Below are positions 11,301-23,200 of a DNA stretch of 64,000 nt, piece after piece. How positions within the stretch are numbered: the first letter of the stretch is position 1; every line of letters starts with the position of its first letter. The notes under the pieces are model-generated. The model worked only from the letters and a program-made list of their open reading frames with translations. It had not been told where the DNA came from and ran no database searches. A program made the translations under genes and the position numbers. The stretch is from Nemertoderma westbladi (lineage: Eukaryota > Xenacoelomorpha > Nemertodermatida > Nemertodermatidae), in assembly GCA_032718475.1 (NCBI GenBank), contig JAUCBJ010008487.1, forward strand, positions 1-64,000. The letters run 5' to 3'.

Positions 11301-14300
11301 TCGCATTGCTTCTCGTTCTTGCTCGATGTTTCGCATTGCTTCTCGTTCTTGCTCGGTGTTTCGCATTGCTCCTCGTTCTTGCTAGGTGTTTCGCATTGCT
11401 TCTCGTTCTTGTTCGGTGTTACGCATTGCTCCCAGTTCTTGCATGGTGTTTCGCATTGCTTCTCGTTCTTGCTCGGTGTTACGCATTGCTCCCAGTTCTT
11501 GCATGGTGTTTCGCATTGCTTCTCGTTCTCGCTCGGTGTTTCGCATTGCTCCTCGTTCTTGCTCGGTGTTACGCATTGCTCTTCGTTCTTGCTCGGTGTT
11601 TAACATTGCTCCTCGTTCTTGCTCGGTGTTTCGCATTGCTTCTCGTTCTTTCTCGGTGTTTAACATTGCTCCTCGTTCTTGCACGGTGTTTCGCATTGCT
11701 TCTCGTTCTTGCTCGGTGTTTCGCATTGCTTCTCGTTCTTGCTCGGTGTTTCGCATTGCTTCTCGTTCTTTCTCGGTGTTTCGCATTGCTCCTCGTTCTT
11801 GCTCGGTGTTTCGCATTGCTTCTCGTTCTTGCTCGGTGTTTCGCATTGCTTCTCGTTCTTGCTCGGTGTTTCGCATTGCTCCTCGTTCTTGCTCGGTGTT
11901 ACGCATTGCTTCTCGTTCTTTCTCGGTGTTTAACATTGCTCCTCGTTCTTGCACGGTGTTTCGCATTGCTTCTCGTTCTTGCTCGGTGTTTCGCATTGCT
12001 TCTCGTTCTTGCTCGGTGTTTCGCATTGCTTCTCGTTCTTGCTCGGTGTTTCGCATTGCTTCTCGTTCTTGCTCGGTGTTTCGCATTGCTTCTCGTTCTT
12101 GCTCGGTGTTTCGCATTGCTCCTCGTTCTTGCTCGGTGTTACGCATTGCTTCTCGTTCTTTCTCGGTGTTTAACATTGCTCCTCGTTCTTGCACGGTGTT
12201 TCGCATTGCTTCTCGTTCTTGCTCGGTGTTTCGCATTGCTTCTCGTTCTTGCTCGGTGTTACGCATTGCTTCTCGTTCTTTCTCGGTGTTTAACATTGCT
12301 CCTCGTTCTTGCACGGTGTTTCGCATTGCTTCTCGTTCTTGCTCGGTGTTTCGCATTGCTCCTCGTTCTTGCTCGGTGTTACGCATTGCTTCTCGTTCTT
12401 TCTCGGTGTTTAACATTGCTCCTCGTTCTTGCACGGTGTTTCGCATTGCTTCTCGTTCTTGCTCGGTGTTTCGCATTGCTCCTCGTTCTTGCTCGGTGTT
12501 TCGCATTGCTCCTCGTTCTTGCTCGGTGTTTCGCATTGCTCCTCGTTCTTGCTCGGTGTTTCGCATTGCTTCTCGTTCTTGCTCGGTGTTTCGCATTGCT
12601 CCTCGTTCTTGCTCGGTGTTTCGCATTGCTTCTCGTTCTTGCTCGGTGTTTCGCATTGCTTCTCGTTCTTTCTCGGTGTTTCGCATTGCTTCTCGTTCTT
12701 GCTCGGTGTTTCGCATTGCTTCTCGTTCTTGCTCGGTGTTTCGCATTGCTTCTCGTTCTTTCTCGGTGTTTCGCATTGCTTCTCGTTCTTGCTCGGTGTT
12801 TCGCATTGCTCCTCGTTCTTGCTCGGTGTTTCGCATTGTTTCTCGTTCTTGCTCGGTGTTTAACATTGCTCCTCGTTCTTGCTCGGTGTTTCGCATTGCT
12901 TCTCGTTCTTTCTCGGTGTTTCGCATTGCTTCTCGTTCTTGCTCGGTGTTTCGCATTGCTTCTCGTTCTTGCTCGGTGTTTCGCATTGCTTCTCGTTCTT
13001 GCTCGGTGTTTCGCATTGCTCCTCGTTCTTGCTCGGTGTTTCGCATTGCTTCTCGTTCTTGCTCGGTGTTTCGCATTGCTTCTCGTTCTTTCTCGGTGTT
13101 TCGCATTGCTCCTCGTTCTTGCTCGGTGTTTCGCATTGCTTCTCGTTCTTGCTCGGTGTTTCGCATTGCTTCTCGTTCTTTCTCGGTGTTTCGCATTGCT
13201 CCTCGTTCTTGCTCGGTGTTTCGCATTGCTCCTCGTTCTTGCTCGGTGTTTCGCATTGCTTCTCGTTCTTGCTCGGTGTTTCGCATTGCTCCTCGTTCTT
13301 GCTCGGTGTTTCGCATTGCTCCTCGTTCTTGCTCGGTGTTTCGCATTTCTCCTCGTTCTTGCACGGTGTCTCGCATTGCTTCTCGTTCTTTCTCGGTGTT
13401 TAACATTGCTCCTCGTTCTTGCTCGGTGTTACGCATTGCTTCTCGTTCTTGCTCGGTGTTTCGCATTGCTTCTCGTTCTTGCTCGGTGTTTCGCATTGCT
13501 CTTCGTTCTTGCTCGGTGTTTCGCATTGCTTCTCGTTCTTGCTCGGTTTTTCGCATTGCTCTTCGTTCTTGCTCGGTGTTTCGCATTGCTTCTTGTTCTT
13601 GCTCGGTGTTTAACATTGCTCCTCGTTCTTGCTCGGTGTTTTGCATTGCTCCTCGTTCTTGCACGGTGCCTCGCATTGCTTCTCGTTCTTGCTCGGTGTT
13701 TCGCATTGCTTCTCGTTCTTGCTCGGTGTTTCGCATTGCTTCTCGTTCTTGCTCGGTGTTTCGCATTGCTCTTCGTTCTTGCTCGGTGTTTCGCATTGCT
13801 TCTCGTTCTTGCTCGGTTTTTCGCATTGCTCTTCGTTCTTGCTCGGTGTTTCGCATTGCTTCTTGTTCTTGCTCGGTTTTTCGCATTGCTCCTCGTTCTT
13901 GCACGGTGCCTCGCATTGCTTCTCGTTCTTGCTCGGTGTTTCGCATTGCTTCTCGTTCTTGCTCGGTGTTTCGCATTGCTTCTCGTTCTTGCTCGGTGTT
14001 TCGCATTGCTCTTCGTTCTTGCTCGGTGTTTCGCATTGCTTCTCGTTCTTGCTCGGTTTTTCGCATTGCTCTTCGTTCTTGCTCGGTGTTTCGCATTGCT
14101 TCTTGTTCTTGCTCGGTTTTTCGCATTGCTCTTCGTTCTTGCTCGGTGTTTCGCATTGCTTCTCGTTCTTGCTCGGTGTTTCGCATTGCTTCTTGTTCTT
14201 GCTCGGTTTTTCGCATTGCTCTTCGTTCTTGCTCGGTGTTTCGCATTGCTTCTCGTTCTTGCTCGGTGTTTCGCATTGCTCTTCGTTCTTGCTCGGTGTT

Positions 14301-15004
14301 TCGCATTGCTTCTCGTTCTTGCTCGGTTTTTCGCATTGCTCTTCGTTCTTGCTCGGTGTTTCGCATTGCTTCTTGTTCTTGCTCGGTTTTTCGCATTGCT
14401 CTTCGTTCTTGCTCGGTGTTTCGCATTGCTCCTCGTTCTTGCTCGGTGTTTAACATTGCTCCTCGTTCTTGCACGGTGCCTCGCATTGCTTCTCGTTCTT
14501 GCATGGTGTCTCGCATTGCTTCTCGTTCTTGCTCGGTGTTTCGCATTGCTTCTCGTTCTTGCTCGGTGTTTCGCATTGCTTCTCGTTCTTGCTCGGTGTT
14601 TCGCATTGCTTCTCGTTCTTGCTCGGTGTTTTGCATTGCTCCTCGTTCTTGCTCGGTGTTTTGCATTGCTCCTCGTTCTTGCTCGGTGTTTAACATTGCT
14701 CCTCGTTCTTGCTCGGTGTTTAACATTGCTCCTCGTTCTTGCACGGTGCCTCGCATTGCTTCTCGTTCTTGCATGGTGTCTCGCATTGCTTCTCGTTCTT
14801 GCTCGGTGTTTCGCATTGCTTCTCGTTCTTGCTCGGTGTTTCGCATTGCTTCTCGTTCTTGCTCGGTGTTTCGCATTGCTTCTCGTTCTTGCTCGGTGTT
14901 TTGCATTGCTCCTCGTTCTTGCTCGGTGTTTTGCATTGCTCCTCGTTCTTGCACGGTGCCTCGCATTGCTTCTCGTTCTTGCTCGGTGTTTCGCATTGCT
15001 TCTC
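5381..15004. repeat. 30-bp giant minisatellite, array 1 (~320 copies)
   Basis: The array consists of uninterrupted 30-bp units with core GGTGTTTCGCATTGC followed by a TTCTCGTTCTTGCTC-like half. Units vary at a few positions: TTCTCG/TCCTCG/TCTTCG/TCCCAG, TGCTCG/TGCACG/TGCATG/TTCTCG, and TTTCGC/TTTAAC/TTACGC/TCTCGC/CCTCGC/TTTTGC. Phase holds to the base for 5.6 kb and slips once (-1 near 11000). Thirty is divisible by three and the consensus has no stop in any of six frames, so very long frames appear on both strands; these are repeat translations and are not annotated as genes. Variants with TTTAAC create stops in two frames only. Blocks of units recur at fixed offsets (for example 1860 bp and 779 bp), showing unequal exchange. 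Confidence 0.97.
10221..11577. repeat. Duplicated block inside array 1 (offset 779 bp)
   Basis: A run of distinctive variants (TGCTCGATGTTACACATTGC, TTGTACGGTG, TGCTAGGTG, two TCCCAG units) at 10221-10798 recurs in the same order at 11000-11577. The 779-bp offset is 26 units minus the 1-base deletion near 11000. This is a recent segmental duplication by unequal crossing-over or slippage. Confidence 0.8.
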
Positions 15005-17218
15005 TGATATCTTATTCTGATTTCTGCCTTGCCGCGGCATGACTGGTCTTCTCTGTTGCAACAGCCAAGTGTGAGATCCAGCTTCACACTACAGCTGAGT
15101 AACAGGTATGAGGCTCTTGCTTCTGAGGCGGCAGATCACTGTGAGGGCTATACTGCCTTTACAGAAGCAGTTAAGTTAGCAGCTGCAGAAACAGTTCCTG
15201 TATACCCTCGAAACAGGAAAAGGGCCCCCTGGACTGACAACAAAATTCAAAAGTGCCGAAACGACCTTCATAAGGCGCAGAAAGAGTCCCGACGCAAACA
15301 GACTTTAGCGGCCAAGAATGCAGTTAAGGCTGCATCTAGGTCCCTGAACAGGCAGTACTCTGTTAATCTACAGGAGCTAATAAACCAACAGGTTGATGCC
15401 ATCAATAATGCTGACGACAGCAGGCAATCATCCCAGGCATGGAAATCGATCAATCTGCTTACTGGGCGGAAAAGCCAACCAACCACCAAGGTTAAGGCTG
15501 AATCACCAGCCGATCGCCTCAATGGTTGGAAAGCCCACTTTGAAAAGCTCCTCAATAATGACAGGGTATTGCCTGATAACTTTATAGAAGTAAAGGTGTC
15601 TGAGTCTGTACTCCCAGATATTCCCATTGGCGATATCTCCTTTGCAGAAGTGAAGGCTGCTGCAAAGAGCATTAAGACCAATCGTGCCAGTGGAGTAGAT
15701 GGTGTTCCCCCTGAGGTCTTTAAAATACCTGAGTGTTTAAAGCTCATCTATCCCATCATAGTAGACATGTACCGTACAACAAGAGTCCCACAAGAAATGA
15801 AAACAAATAAGTTGGTGCCAGTTCCCAAGAAGGGCAACCTAACACTCTATGGTTCTTTTCGGGGAATCTCATTGATCTCGATTGCTGCAAAGCTATACAA
15901 TAGGATTCTATTAAATCGCATCAGGGATCCCATTGAGAGACTGCTCCGTGGAAATCAGAATGGGTTCCGTAAAGGTCGTGGGACCATGGAGCCCATTTTG
16001 GCACTTAGAAGGATAATTGAAGAATTATCAAAAAAGAAAGACAGGCATCTGGCTGTTATCTTTGTTGACTTCTTCAAGGCCTTTGATTCAGTCTCTCGCT
16101 CACGTATGTTCAGCATACTTTCATTATATGGGATTCCTGATGAAATTATTGCAGCAATCAGATCAGTATACGATGGTTCGACAACATTTGTGTCTACTGT
16201 TGACGGTGACACAGAACCATTTGAAGTGTTATGGGGCGTCCTCCAAGGAGACACACTTGCACCATTCTTGTTCATTATTGTGGTTGACTATGTTCTACGC
16301 ATGTCCTTAGATCATCATAATGATGATGGGGTGATGATAACTCCACCTACTGGCTCCAGAAGTCGAGGAAATCCTGCCAAGTACCTAACTGATCTAGACT
16401 TTGCTGATGACTTAGGAGTACTCTCAGAATCATTAGAGGGAGCCCAACGGCTCCTCAGCTCATTAGAACATGCTGCTTCTAGTGTTGGTCTTTTTATTAA
16501 CTCCAGAAAGACCAAAATTCTGACAGTTAACTTTGAAAGTCCTCAGCAAGTCTCTGATCGGATGAGCATAAGCTCAAAGGATGGTATGCTTGAGCATGTG
16601 GACGACTTCTGTTACCTGGGATCATGGATCCGGAAGTCAGGTGAGGACCTTCGAATACGTAAGGGAAAGGCATGGGCAGCCTTGAATAGGCTTTCCAGGA
16701 TTTGGAAGTCACCAAGAATTAATCGGAAACTTAAGGTCCGATTATTTAGAGCAGCAGTAGTTCCAGTACTCCTCTACGGGAGTCCATGCTGGGCTCTAAC
16801 TGCTGAGGACACCAAATCTCTGGATGGCACATTCACAAGAATGCTACGCCGGGTTCATTGTGTCAAGTACAATGCACACATCTCCAACCAGACACTATAT
16901 AACATTGGAGGTGTCTCATTGGTTCCCCCAAGCTTGACACTAGAACAAAATCGCCTCCGCTTTGCAGGACATTGCTTTCGCCGTGAGGACCAGCCAGTGC
17001 ATAATCTTGTACTTTGGCAGCCTCGTGGAGTGAATAAGCATGGTGGACAGCCCATGACTTTCTTGAGACGCATCTTAAAGGACACTGGCCTTAAAGATGC
17101 GGATGATCTAGCAAATGTCATGGGTGATAGGGAGTTGTGGCGGTGCAATTTTGTTGACAAGCCGGCACAGCATTCCTAAAAATGCAGCTGCAATGCAGCA
17201 TGCCGATCCTAGTAGTAG
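15005..17218 (+). mobile_element. 5'-truncated non-LTR retrotransposon in the array
   Basis: The element interrupts a single 30-bp unit. The array ends ...GCATTGCTTCTC at 15004 and resumes with TCTCGTTCTTGC at 17219, giving a 4-bp target duplication TCTC. The 3' end is a short TAG repeat (CTAGTAGTAG, 17209-17218) rather than poly(A), as in several RTE- and CR1-like groups. The 5' end enters the protein between the endonuclease and the reverse transcriptase, so the APE endonuclease and 5' UTR are missing. Such 5' truncation is the hallmark of target-primed reverse transcription. The frame is undamaged, so the insertion is probably recent. Confidence 0.9.
15008..17179 (+). CDS. Non-LTR retrotransposon reverse transcriptase (5' partial)
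   Basis: The frame encodes the C-terminal part of a non-LTR ORF2. Numbering from the TTG at 15029, residues 1-180 are the basic linker after the missing endonuclease. RT motifs follow: FRGISLIS near 277, QNGFRKGRG, the catalytic aspartate in VDFFKAFDS at about 347, LQGDTLAP near 404, and LDFADD with catalytic residues 458-461 (F replaces the usual Y of YADD). The C-terminal region carries RLRFAGHCFRRED and a final DRELWR. The frame is open from 15008, directly after a stop at the insertion junction, so no native start exists and expression would need read-in. The clade is probably RTE-like or a relative; I am sure of the RT and less sure of the clade. Confidence 0.9.
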   Translation, partial: YLILISALPRHDWSSLLQQPSVRSSFTLQLSNRYEALASEAADHCEGYTAFTEAVKLAAAETVPVYPRNRKRAPWTDNKIQKCRNDLHKAQKESRRKQTLAAKNAVKAASRSLNRQYSVNLQELINQQVDAINNADDSRQSSQAWKSINLLTGRKSQPTTKVKAESPADRLNGWKAHFEKLLNNDRVLPDNFIEVKVSESVLPDIPIGDISFAEVKAAAKSIKTNRASGVDGVPPEVFKIPECLKLIYPIIVDMYRTTRVPQEMKTNKLVPVPKKGNLTLYGSFRGISLISIAAKLYNRILLNRIRDPIERLLRGNQNGFRKGRGTMEPILALRRIIEELSKKKDRHLAVIFVDFFKAFDSVSRSRMFSILSLYGIPDEIIAAIRSVYDGSTTFVSTVDGDTEPFEVLWGVLQGDTLAPFLFIIVVDYVLRMSLDHHNDDGVMITPPTGSRSRGNPAKYLTDLDFADDLGVLSESLEGAQRLLSSLEHAASSVGLFINSRKTKILTVNFESPQQVSDRMSISSKDGMLEHVDDFCYLGSWIRKSGEDLRIRKGKAWAALNRLSRIWKSPRINRKLKVRLFRAAVVPVLLYGSPCWALTAEDTKSLDGTFTRMLRRVHCVKYNAHISNQTLYNIGGVSLVPPSLTLEQNRLRFAGHCFRREDQPVHNLVLWQPRGVNKHGGQPMTFLRRILKDTGLKDADDLANVMGDRELWRCNFVDKPAQHS

Positions 17219-20200
17219 TCTCGTTCTTGCTCGGTGTTTCGCATTGCTTCTCGTTCTTGCTCGGTGTTTAACATTGCTCCTCGTTCTTGCTCGGTGTTAC
17301 GCATTGCTTCTCGTTCTTGCTCGGTGTTTAACATTGCTCCTCGTTCTTGCTCGGTGTTACGCATTGCTTCTCGTTCTTTCTCGGTGTTTAACATTGCTCC
17401 TCGTTCTTGCTCGGTGTTTCGCATTGCTCCTCGTTCTTGCTCGGTGTTTAACATTGCTCCTCGTTCTTGCTCGGTGTTACGCATTGCTTCTCGTTCTTTC
17501 TCGGTGTTTAACATTGCTCCTCGTTCTTGCTCGGTGTTTCGCATTGCTTCTCGTTCTTGCTCGGTGTTTAACATTGCTCCTCGTTCTTGCTCGGTGTTAC
17601 GCATTGCTTCTCGTTCTTTCTCGGTGTTTAACATTGCTCCTCGTTCTTGCTCGGTGTTTCGCATTGCTCTTCGTTCTTGCTCGGTGTTTAACATTGCTCC
17701 TCGTTCTTGCTCGGTGTTTCGCATTGCTTCTCGTTCTTTCTCGGTGTTTAACATTGCTCCTCGTTCTTGCTCGGTGTTACGCATTGCTTCTCGTTCTTGC
17801 TCGGTGTTTCGCATTGCTTCTCGTTCTTTCTCGGTGTTTAACATTGCTCCTCGTTCTTGCTCGGTGTTACGCATTGCTTCTCGTTCTTGCTCGGTGTTTC
17901 GCATTGCTTCTCGTTCTTGCACGGTGTTTAACATTGCTCCTCGTTCTTGCTCGGTGTTACGCATTGCTTCTCGTTCTTTCTCGGTGTTTAACATTGCTCC
18001 TCGTTCTTGCTCGGTGTTTCGCATTGCTCTTCGTTCTTGCTCGGTGTTTAACATTGCTCCTCGTTCTTGCTCGGTGTTTCGCATTGCTTCTCGTTCTTTC
18101 TCGGTGTTTAACATTGCTCCTCGTTCTTGCTCGGTGTTACGCATTGCTTCTCGTTCTTGCTCGGTGTTTAACATTGCTCCTCGTTCTTGCTCGGTGTTAC
18201 GCATTGCTTCTCGTTCTTTCTCGGTGTTTAACATTGCTCCTCGTTCTTGCTCGGTGTTTCGCATTGCTCTTCGTTCTTGCTCGGTGTTTAACATTGCTCC
18301 TCGTTCTTGCTCGGTGTTTCGCATTGCTTCTCGTTCTTTCTCGGTGTTTAACATTGCTCCTCGTTCTTGCTCGGTGTTACGCATTGCTTCTCGTTCTTGC
18401 TCGGTGTTTCGCATTGCTTCTCGTTCTTGCACGGTGTTTAACATTGCTCCTCGTTCTTGCTCGGTGTTACGCATTGCTTCTCGTTCTTTCTCGGTGTTTA
18501 ACATTGCTCCTCGTTCTTGCTCGGTGTTTCGCATTGCTCTTCGTTCTTGCTCGGTGTTTCGCATTGCTTCTCGTTCTTGCACGGTGTTTAACATTGCTCC
18601 TCGTTCTTGCTCGGTGTTACGCATTGCTTCTCGTTCTTTCTCGGTGTTTAACATTGCTCCTCGTTCTTGCTCGGTGTTTCGCATTGCTCTCTCGTTCTTG
18701 CTCGGTGTTTAACATTGCTCCTCGTTCTTGCTCGGTGTTTCGCATTGCTTCTCGTTCTTTCTCGGTGTTTAACATTGCTCCTCGTTCTTGCTCGGTGTTT
18801 CGCATTGCTCTTCGTTCTTGCTCGGTGTTTAACATTGCTCCTCGTTCTTGCTTGGTGTTTCGCATTGCTTCTCGTTCTTGCTCGGTTTTTCGCATTGCTC
18901 CTCGTTCTTGCTCGGTGTTTCGCATTGCTTCTCGTTCTTTCTCGGTGTTTAACATTGCTCCTCGTTCTTGCTCGGTGTTACGCATTGCTTCTCGTTCTTG
19001 CTCGGTGTTTCGCATTGCTTCTCGTTCTTGCACGGTGTTTAACATTGCTCCTCGTTCTTGCTCGGTGTTACGCATTGCTTCTCGTTCTTTCTCGGTGTTT
19101 AACATTGCTCCTCGTTCTTGCTCGGTGTTTCGCATTGCTCTTCGTTCTTGCTCGGTGTTTAACATTGCTCCTCGTTCTTGCTCGGTGTTTCGCATTGCTT
19201 CTCGTTCTTTCTCGGTGTTTAACATTGCTCCTCGTTCTTGCTCGGTGTTACGCATTGCTCCTCGTTCTTGCTCGGTGTTACGCATTGCTTCTCGTTCTTT
19301 CTCGGTGTTTAACATTGCTCCTCGTTCTTGCTCGGTGTTTCGCATTGCTTCTCGTTCTTTCTCGGTGTTTAACATTGCTCCTCGTTCTTGCTCGGTGTTA
19401 CGCATTGCTTCTCGTTCTTTCTCGGTGTTTAACATTGCTCCTCGTTCTTGCTCGGTGTTTCGCATTGCTCTTCGTTCTTGCTCGGTGTTTAACATTGCTC
19501 CTCGTTCTTGCTCGGTGTTTCGCATTGCTTCTCGTTCTTTCTCGGTGTTTAACATTGCTCCTCGTTCTTGCTCGGTGTTACGCATTGCTTCTCGTTCTTG
19601 CTCGGTGTTTCGCATTGCTTCTCGTTCTTGCACGGTGTTTAACATTGCTCCTCGTTCTTGCTCGGTGTTACGCATTGCTTCTCGTTCTTTCTCGGTGTTT
19701 AACATTGCTCCTCGTTCTTGCTCGGTGTTACGCATTGCTTCTCGTTCTTGCTCGGTGTTTCGCATTGCTTCTCGTTCTTGCTCGGTGTTACGCATTGCTT
19801 CTCGTTCTTTCTCGGTGTTTAACATTGCTCCTCGTTCTTGCTCGGTGTTTCGCATTGCTCTTCGTTCTTGCTCGGTGTTTAACATTGCTCCTCGTTCTTG
19901 CTCGGTGTTACGCATTGCTTCTCGTTCTTGCTCGGTGTTTCGCATTGCTTCTCGTTCTTGCTCGGTGTTACGCATTGCTTCTCGTTCTTGCTCGGTGTTT
20001 CGCATTGTTTCTCGTTCTTGCTCGGTGTTTCGCATTGCTCCTCGTTCTTGCTCGGTGTTACGCATTGCTCCTCGTTCTTGCTCGGTGTTACGCATTGCTT
20101 CTCGTTCTTGCTCGGTGTTTCGCATTGTTTCTCGTTCTTGCTCGGTGTTTCGCATTGCTCCTCGTTCTTGCTCGGTGTTACGCATTGCTTCTCGTTCTTG

Positions 20201-23200
20201 CTCGGTGTTTCGCATTGCTTCTCGTTCTTGCTCGGTGTTTAACATTGCTCCTCGTTCTTGCTCGGTGTTACGCATTGCTTCTCGTTCTTTCTCGGTGTTT
20301 AACATTGCTCCTCGTTCTTGCTCGGTGTTTCGCATTGCTCTTCGTTCTTGCTCGGTGTTTAACATTGCTCCTCGTTCTTGCTCGGTGTTTCGCATTGCTT
20401 CTCGTTCTTTCTCGGTGTTTAACATTGCTCCTCGTTCTTGCTCGGTGTTACGCATTGCTTCTCGTTCTTGCTCGGTGTTTCGCATTGCTTCTCGTTCTTG
20501 CACGGTGTTTAACATTGCTCCTCGTTCTTGCTCGGTGTTACGCATTGCTTCTCGTTCTTTCTCGGTGTTTAACATTGCTCCTCGTTCTTGCTCGGTGTTA
20601 CGCATTGCTTCTCGTTCTTGCTCGGTGTTTCGCATTGCTTCTCGTTCTTGCTCGGTGTTACGCATTGCTTCTCGTTCTTTCTCGGTGTTTAACATTGCTC
20701 CTCGTTCTTGCTCGGTGTTACGCATTGCTCCTCGTTCTTGCTCGGTGTTACGCATTGCTTCTCGTTCTTTCTCGGTGTTTAACATTGCTCCTCGTTCTTG
20801 CTCGGTGTTTCGCATTGCTTCTCGTTCTTTCTCGGTGTTTAACATTGCTCCTCGTTCTTGCTCGGTGTTACGCATTGCTCCTCGTTCTTGCTCGGTGTTA
20901 CGCATTGCTTCTCGTTCTTGCTCGGTGTTTCGCATTGCTTCTCGTTCTTGCTCGGTGTTTCGCATTGCTTCTCGTTCTTGCTCGGTGTTTCGCATTGCTC
21001 CTCGTTCTTGCTCGGTGTTTCGCATTGCTTCTCGTTCTTGCTCGGTGTTTCGCATTGCTTCTCGTTCTTTCTCGGTGTTTAACATTGCTCCTCGTTCTTG
21101 CTCGGTGTTACGCATTGCTTCTCGTTCTTGCTCGGTGTTTAACATTGCTCCTCGTTCTTGCTCGGTGTTTCGCATTGCTTCTCGTTCTTGCTCGGTGTTT
21201 AACATTGCTCCTCGTTCTTGCTCGGTGTTTCGCATTGCTTCTCGTTCTTTCTCGGTGTTTAACATTGCTCCTCGTTCTTGCTCGGTGTTACGCATTGCTT
21301 CTCGTTCTTGCTCGGTGTTTCGCATTGCTCCTCGTTCTTGCTCGGTGTTACGCATTGCTTCTCGTTCTTGCACGGTGTTTCGCATTGCTCCTCGTTCTTG
21401 CTCGGTGTTTCGCATTGCTTCTCGTTCTTGCTCGGTGTTTACGCATTGCTTCTCGTTCTTGCTCGGTGTTTCGCATTGCTCCTCGTTCTTGCTCGGTGTT
21501 TCGCATTGCTCTCTCGTTCTTGCTCGGTGTTTCGCATTGCTTCTCGTTCTTGCTCGGTGTTTAACATTGCTCCTCGTTCTTGCTCGGTGTTTCGCATTGC
21601 TCCTCGTTCTTGCTCGGTGTTTTGCATTGCTTCTCGTTCTTGCTCGGTGCCTCGCATTGCTTCTCGTTCTTGCTCGGTGTTTCGCATTGCTCTCTCGTTC
21701 TTGCTCGGTGTTTCGCATTGCTCCTCGTTCTTGCTCGGTGTTTCGCATTGCTCCTCGTTCTTGCTCGGTGTTTCGCATTGCTCCTCGTTCTTGCTCGGTG
21801 TTTCGCATTGCTCCTCGTTCTTGCTCGGTGTTTCGCATTGCTCCTCGTTCTTGCTCGGTGTTTCGCATTGCTTCTCGTTCTTGCTCGGTGTTTCGCATTG
21901 CTTCTCGTTCTTGCTCGGTGTTTCGCATTGCTCTTCGTTCTTGCTCGGTGTTTAACATTGCTCCTCGTTCTTGCTCGGTGTTACGCATTGCTTCTCGTTC
22001 TTGCTCGGTGTTTGCATTGCTTCTCGTTCTTGCTCGGTGTTTCGCATTGCTTCTCGTTCTTGCACGGTGTTTCGCATTGCTCCTCGTTCTTGCTCGATGT
22101 CTCGCATTGCTTCTCGTTCTTGCTCGGTGTTTCGCATTGCTTCTCGTTCTTGCTCGGTGTTTCGCATTGCTTCTCGTTCTTGCTCGGTGTTTCGCATTGC
22201 TTCTCGTTCTTGCTCGGTGTTTCGCATTGCTCCTCGTTCTTGCACGGTGTCTCGCATTGCTTCTCGTTCTTGCTCGGTGTTTCGCATTGCTTCTCGTTCT
22301 TGCTCGGTGTTTCGCATTGCTTCTCGTTCTTGCTCGGTGTTTCGCATTGCTTCTCGTTCTTGCACGGTGTTTCGCATTGCTCCTCGTTCTTGCACGGTGT
22401 CTCGCATTGCTTCTCGTTCTTGCTCGGTGTTTCGCATTGCTTCTCGTTCTTGCTCGGTGTTTCGCATTGCTTCTCGTTCTTGCTCGGTGTTTCGCATTGC
22501 TTCTCGTTCTTGCACGGTGTTTCGCATTGCTCCTCGTTCTTGCACGGTGCCTCGCATTGCTCCTCGTTCTTGCTCGGTGTTTCGCATTGCTCTTCGTTCT
22601 TGCTCGGTGTTTAACATTGCTCCTCGTTCTTGCTCGGTGTTTCGCATTGCTTCTCGTTCTTGCTCGGTGTTATGCATTGCTTCTCGTTCTTGCTCGGTGT
22701 TTCGCATTGCTTCTCGTTCTTGCACGGTGTTTCGCATTGCTCCTCGTTCTTGCTCGGTGTTTCGCATTGCTTCTCGTTCTTGCTCGGTGTTTCGCATTGC
22801 TCCTCGTTCTTGCTCGGTGTTTCGCATTGCTTCTCGTTCTTGCTCGGTGTTTCGCATTGCTTCTCGTTCTTGCTCGGTGTTTCGCATTGCTTCTCGTTCT
22901 TGCTCGATGTTTCGCATTGCTTCTCGTTCTTGCTCGGTGTTTCGCATTGCTCCTCGTTCTTGCACGATGCCTCGCATTGCTTCTCGTTCTTGCTCGGTGT
23001 TTCGCATTGCTCCTCGTTCTTGCTCGGTGTTTCGCATTGCTCCTCGTTCTTGCTCGATGCCTCGCATTGCTTCTCGTTCTTGCTCGGTGTTTCGCATTGC
23101 TTCTCGTTCTTGCTCGGTGTTTAGCATTGCTCCTCGTTCTTGCTCGGTGTTTCGCATTGCTTCTCGTTCTTGCTCGGTGTTTAGCATTGCTCCTCGTTCT

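Noticed and set aside
5381-15004. CRISPR array
   Set aside because: The 30-bp repeats are directly contiguous with no spacers, the sequence is eukaryotic, and no cas genes are present.
15268-17160. Minus-strand and alternative-frame ORFs over the RT gene
   Set aside because: They are shadows of the intact plus-strand reverse transcriptase frame.
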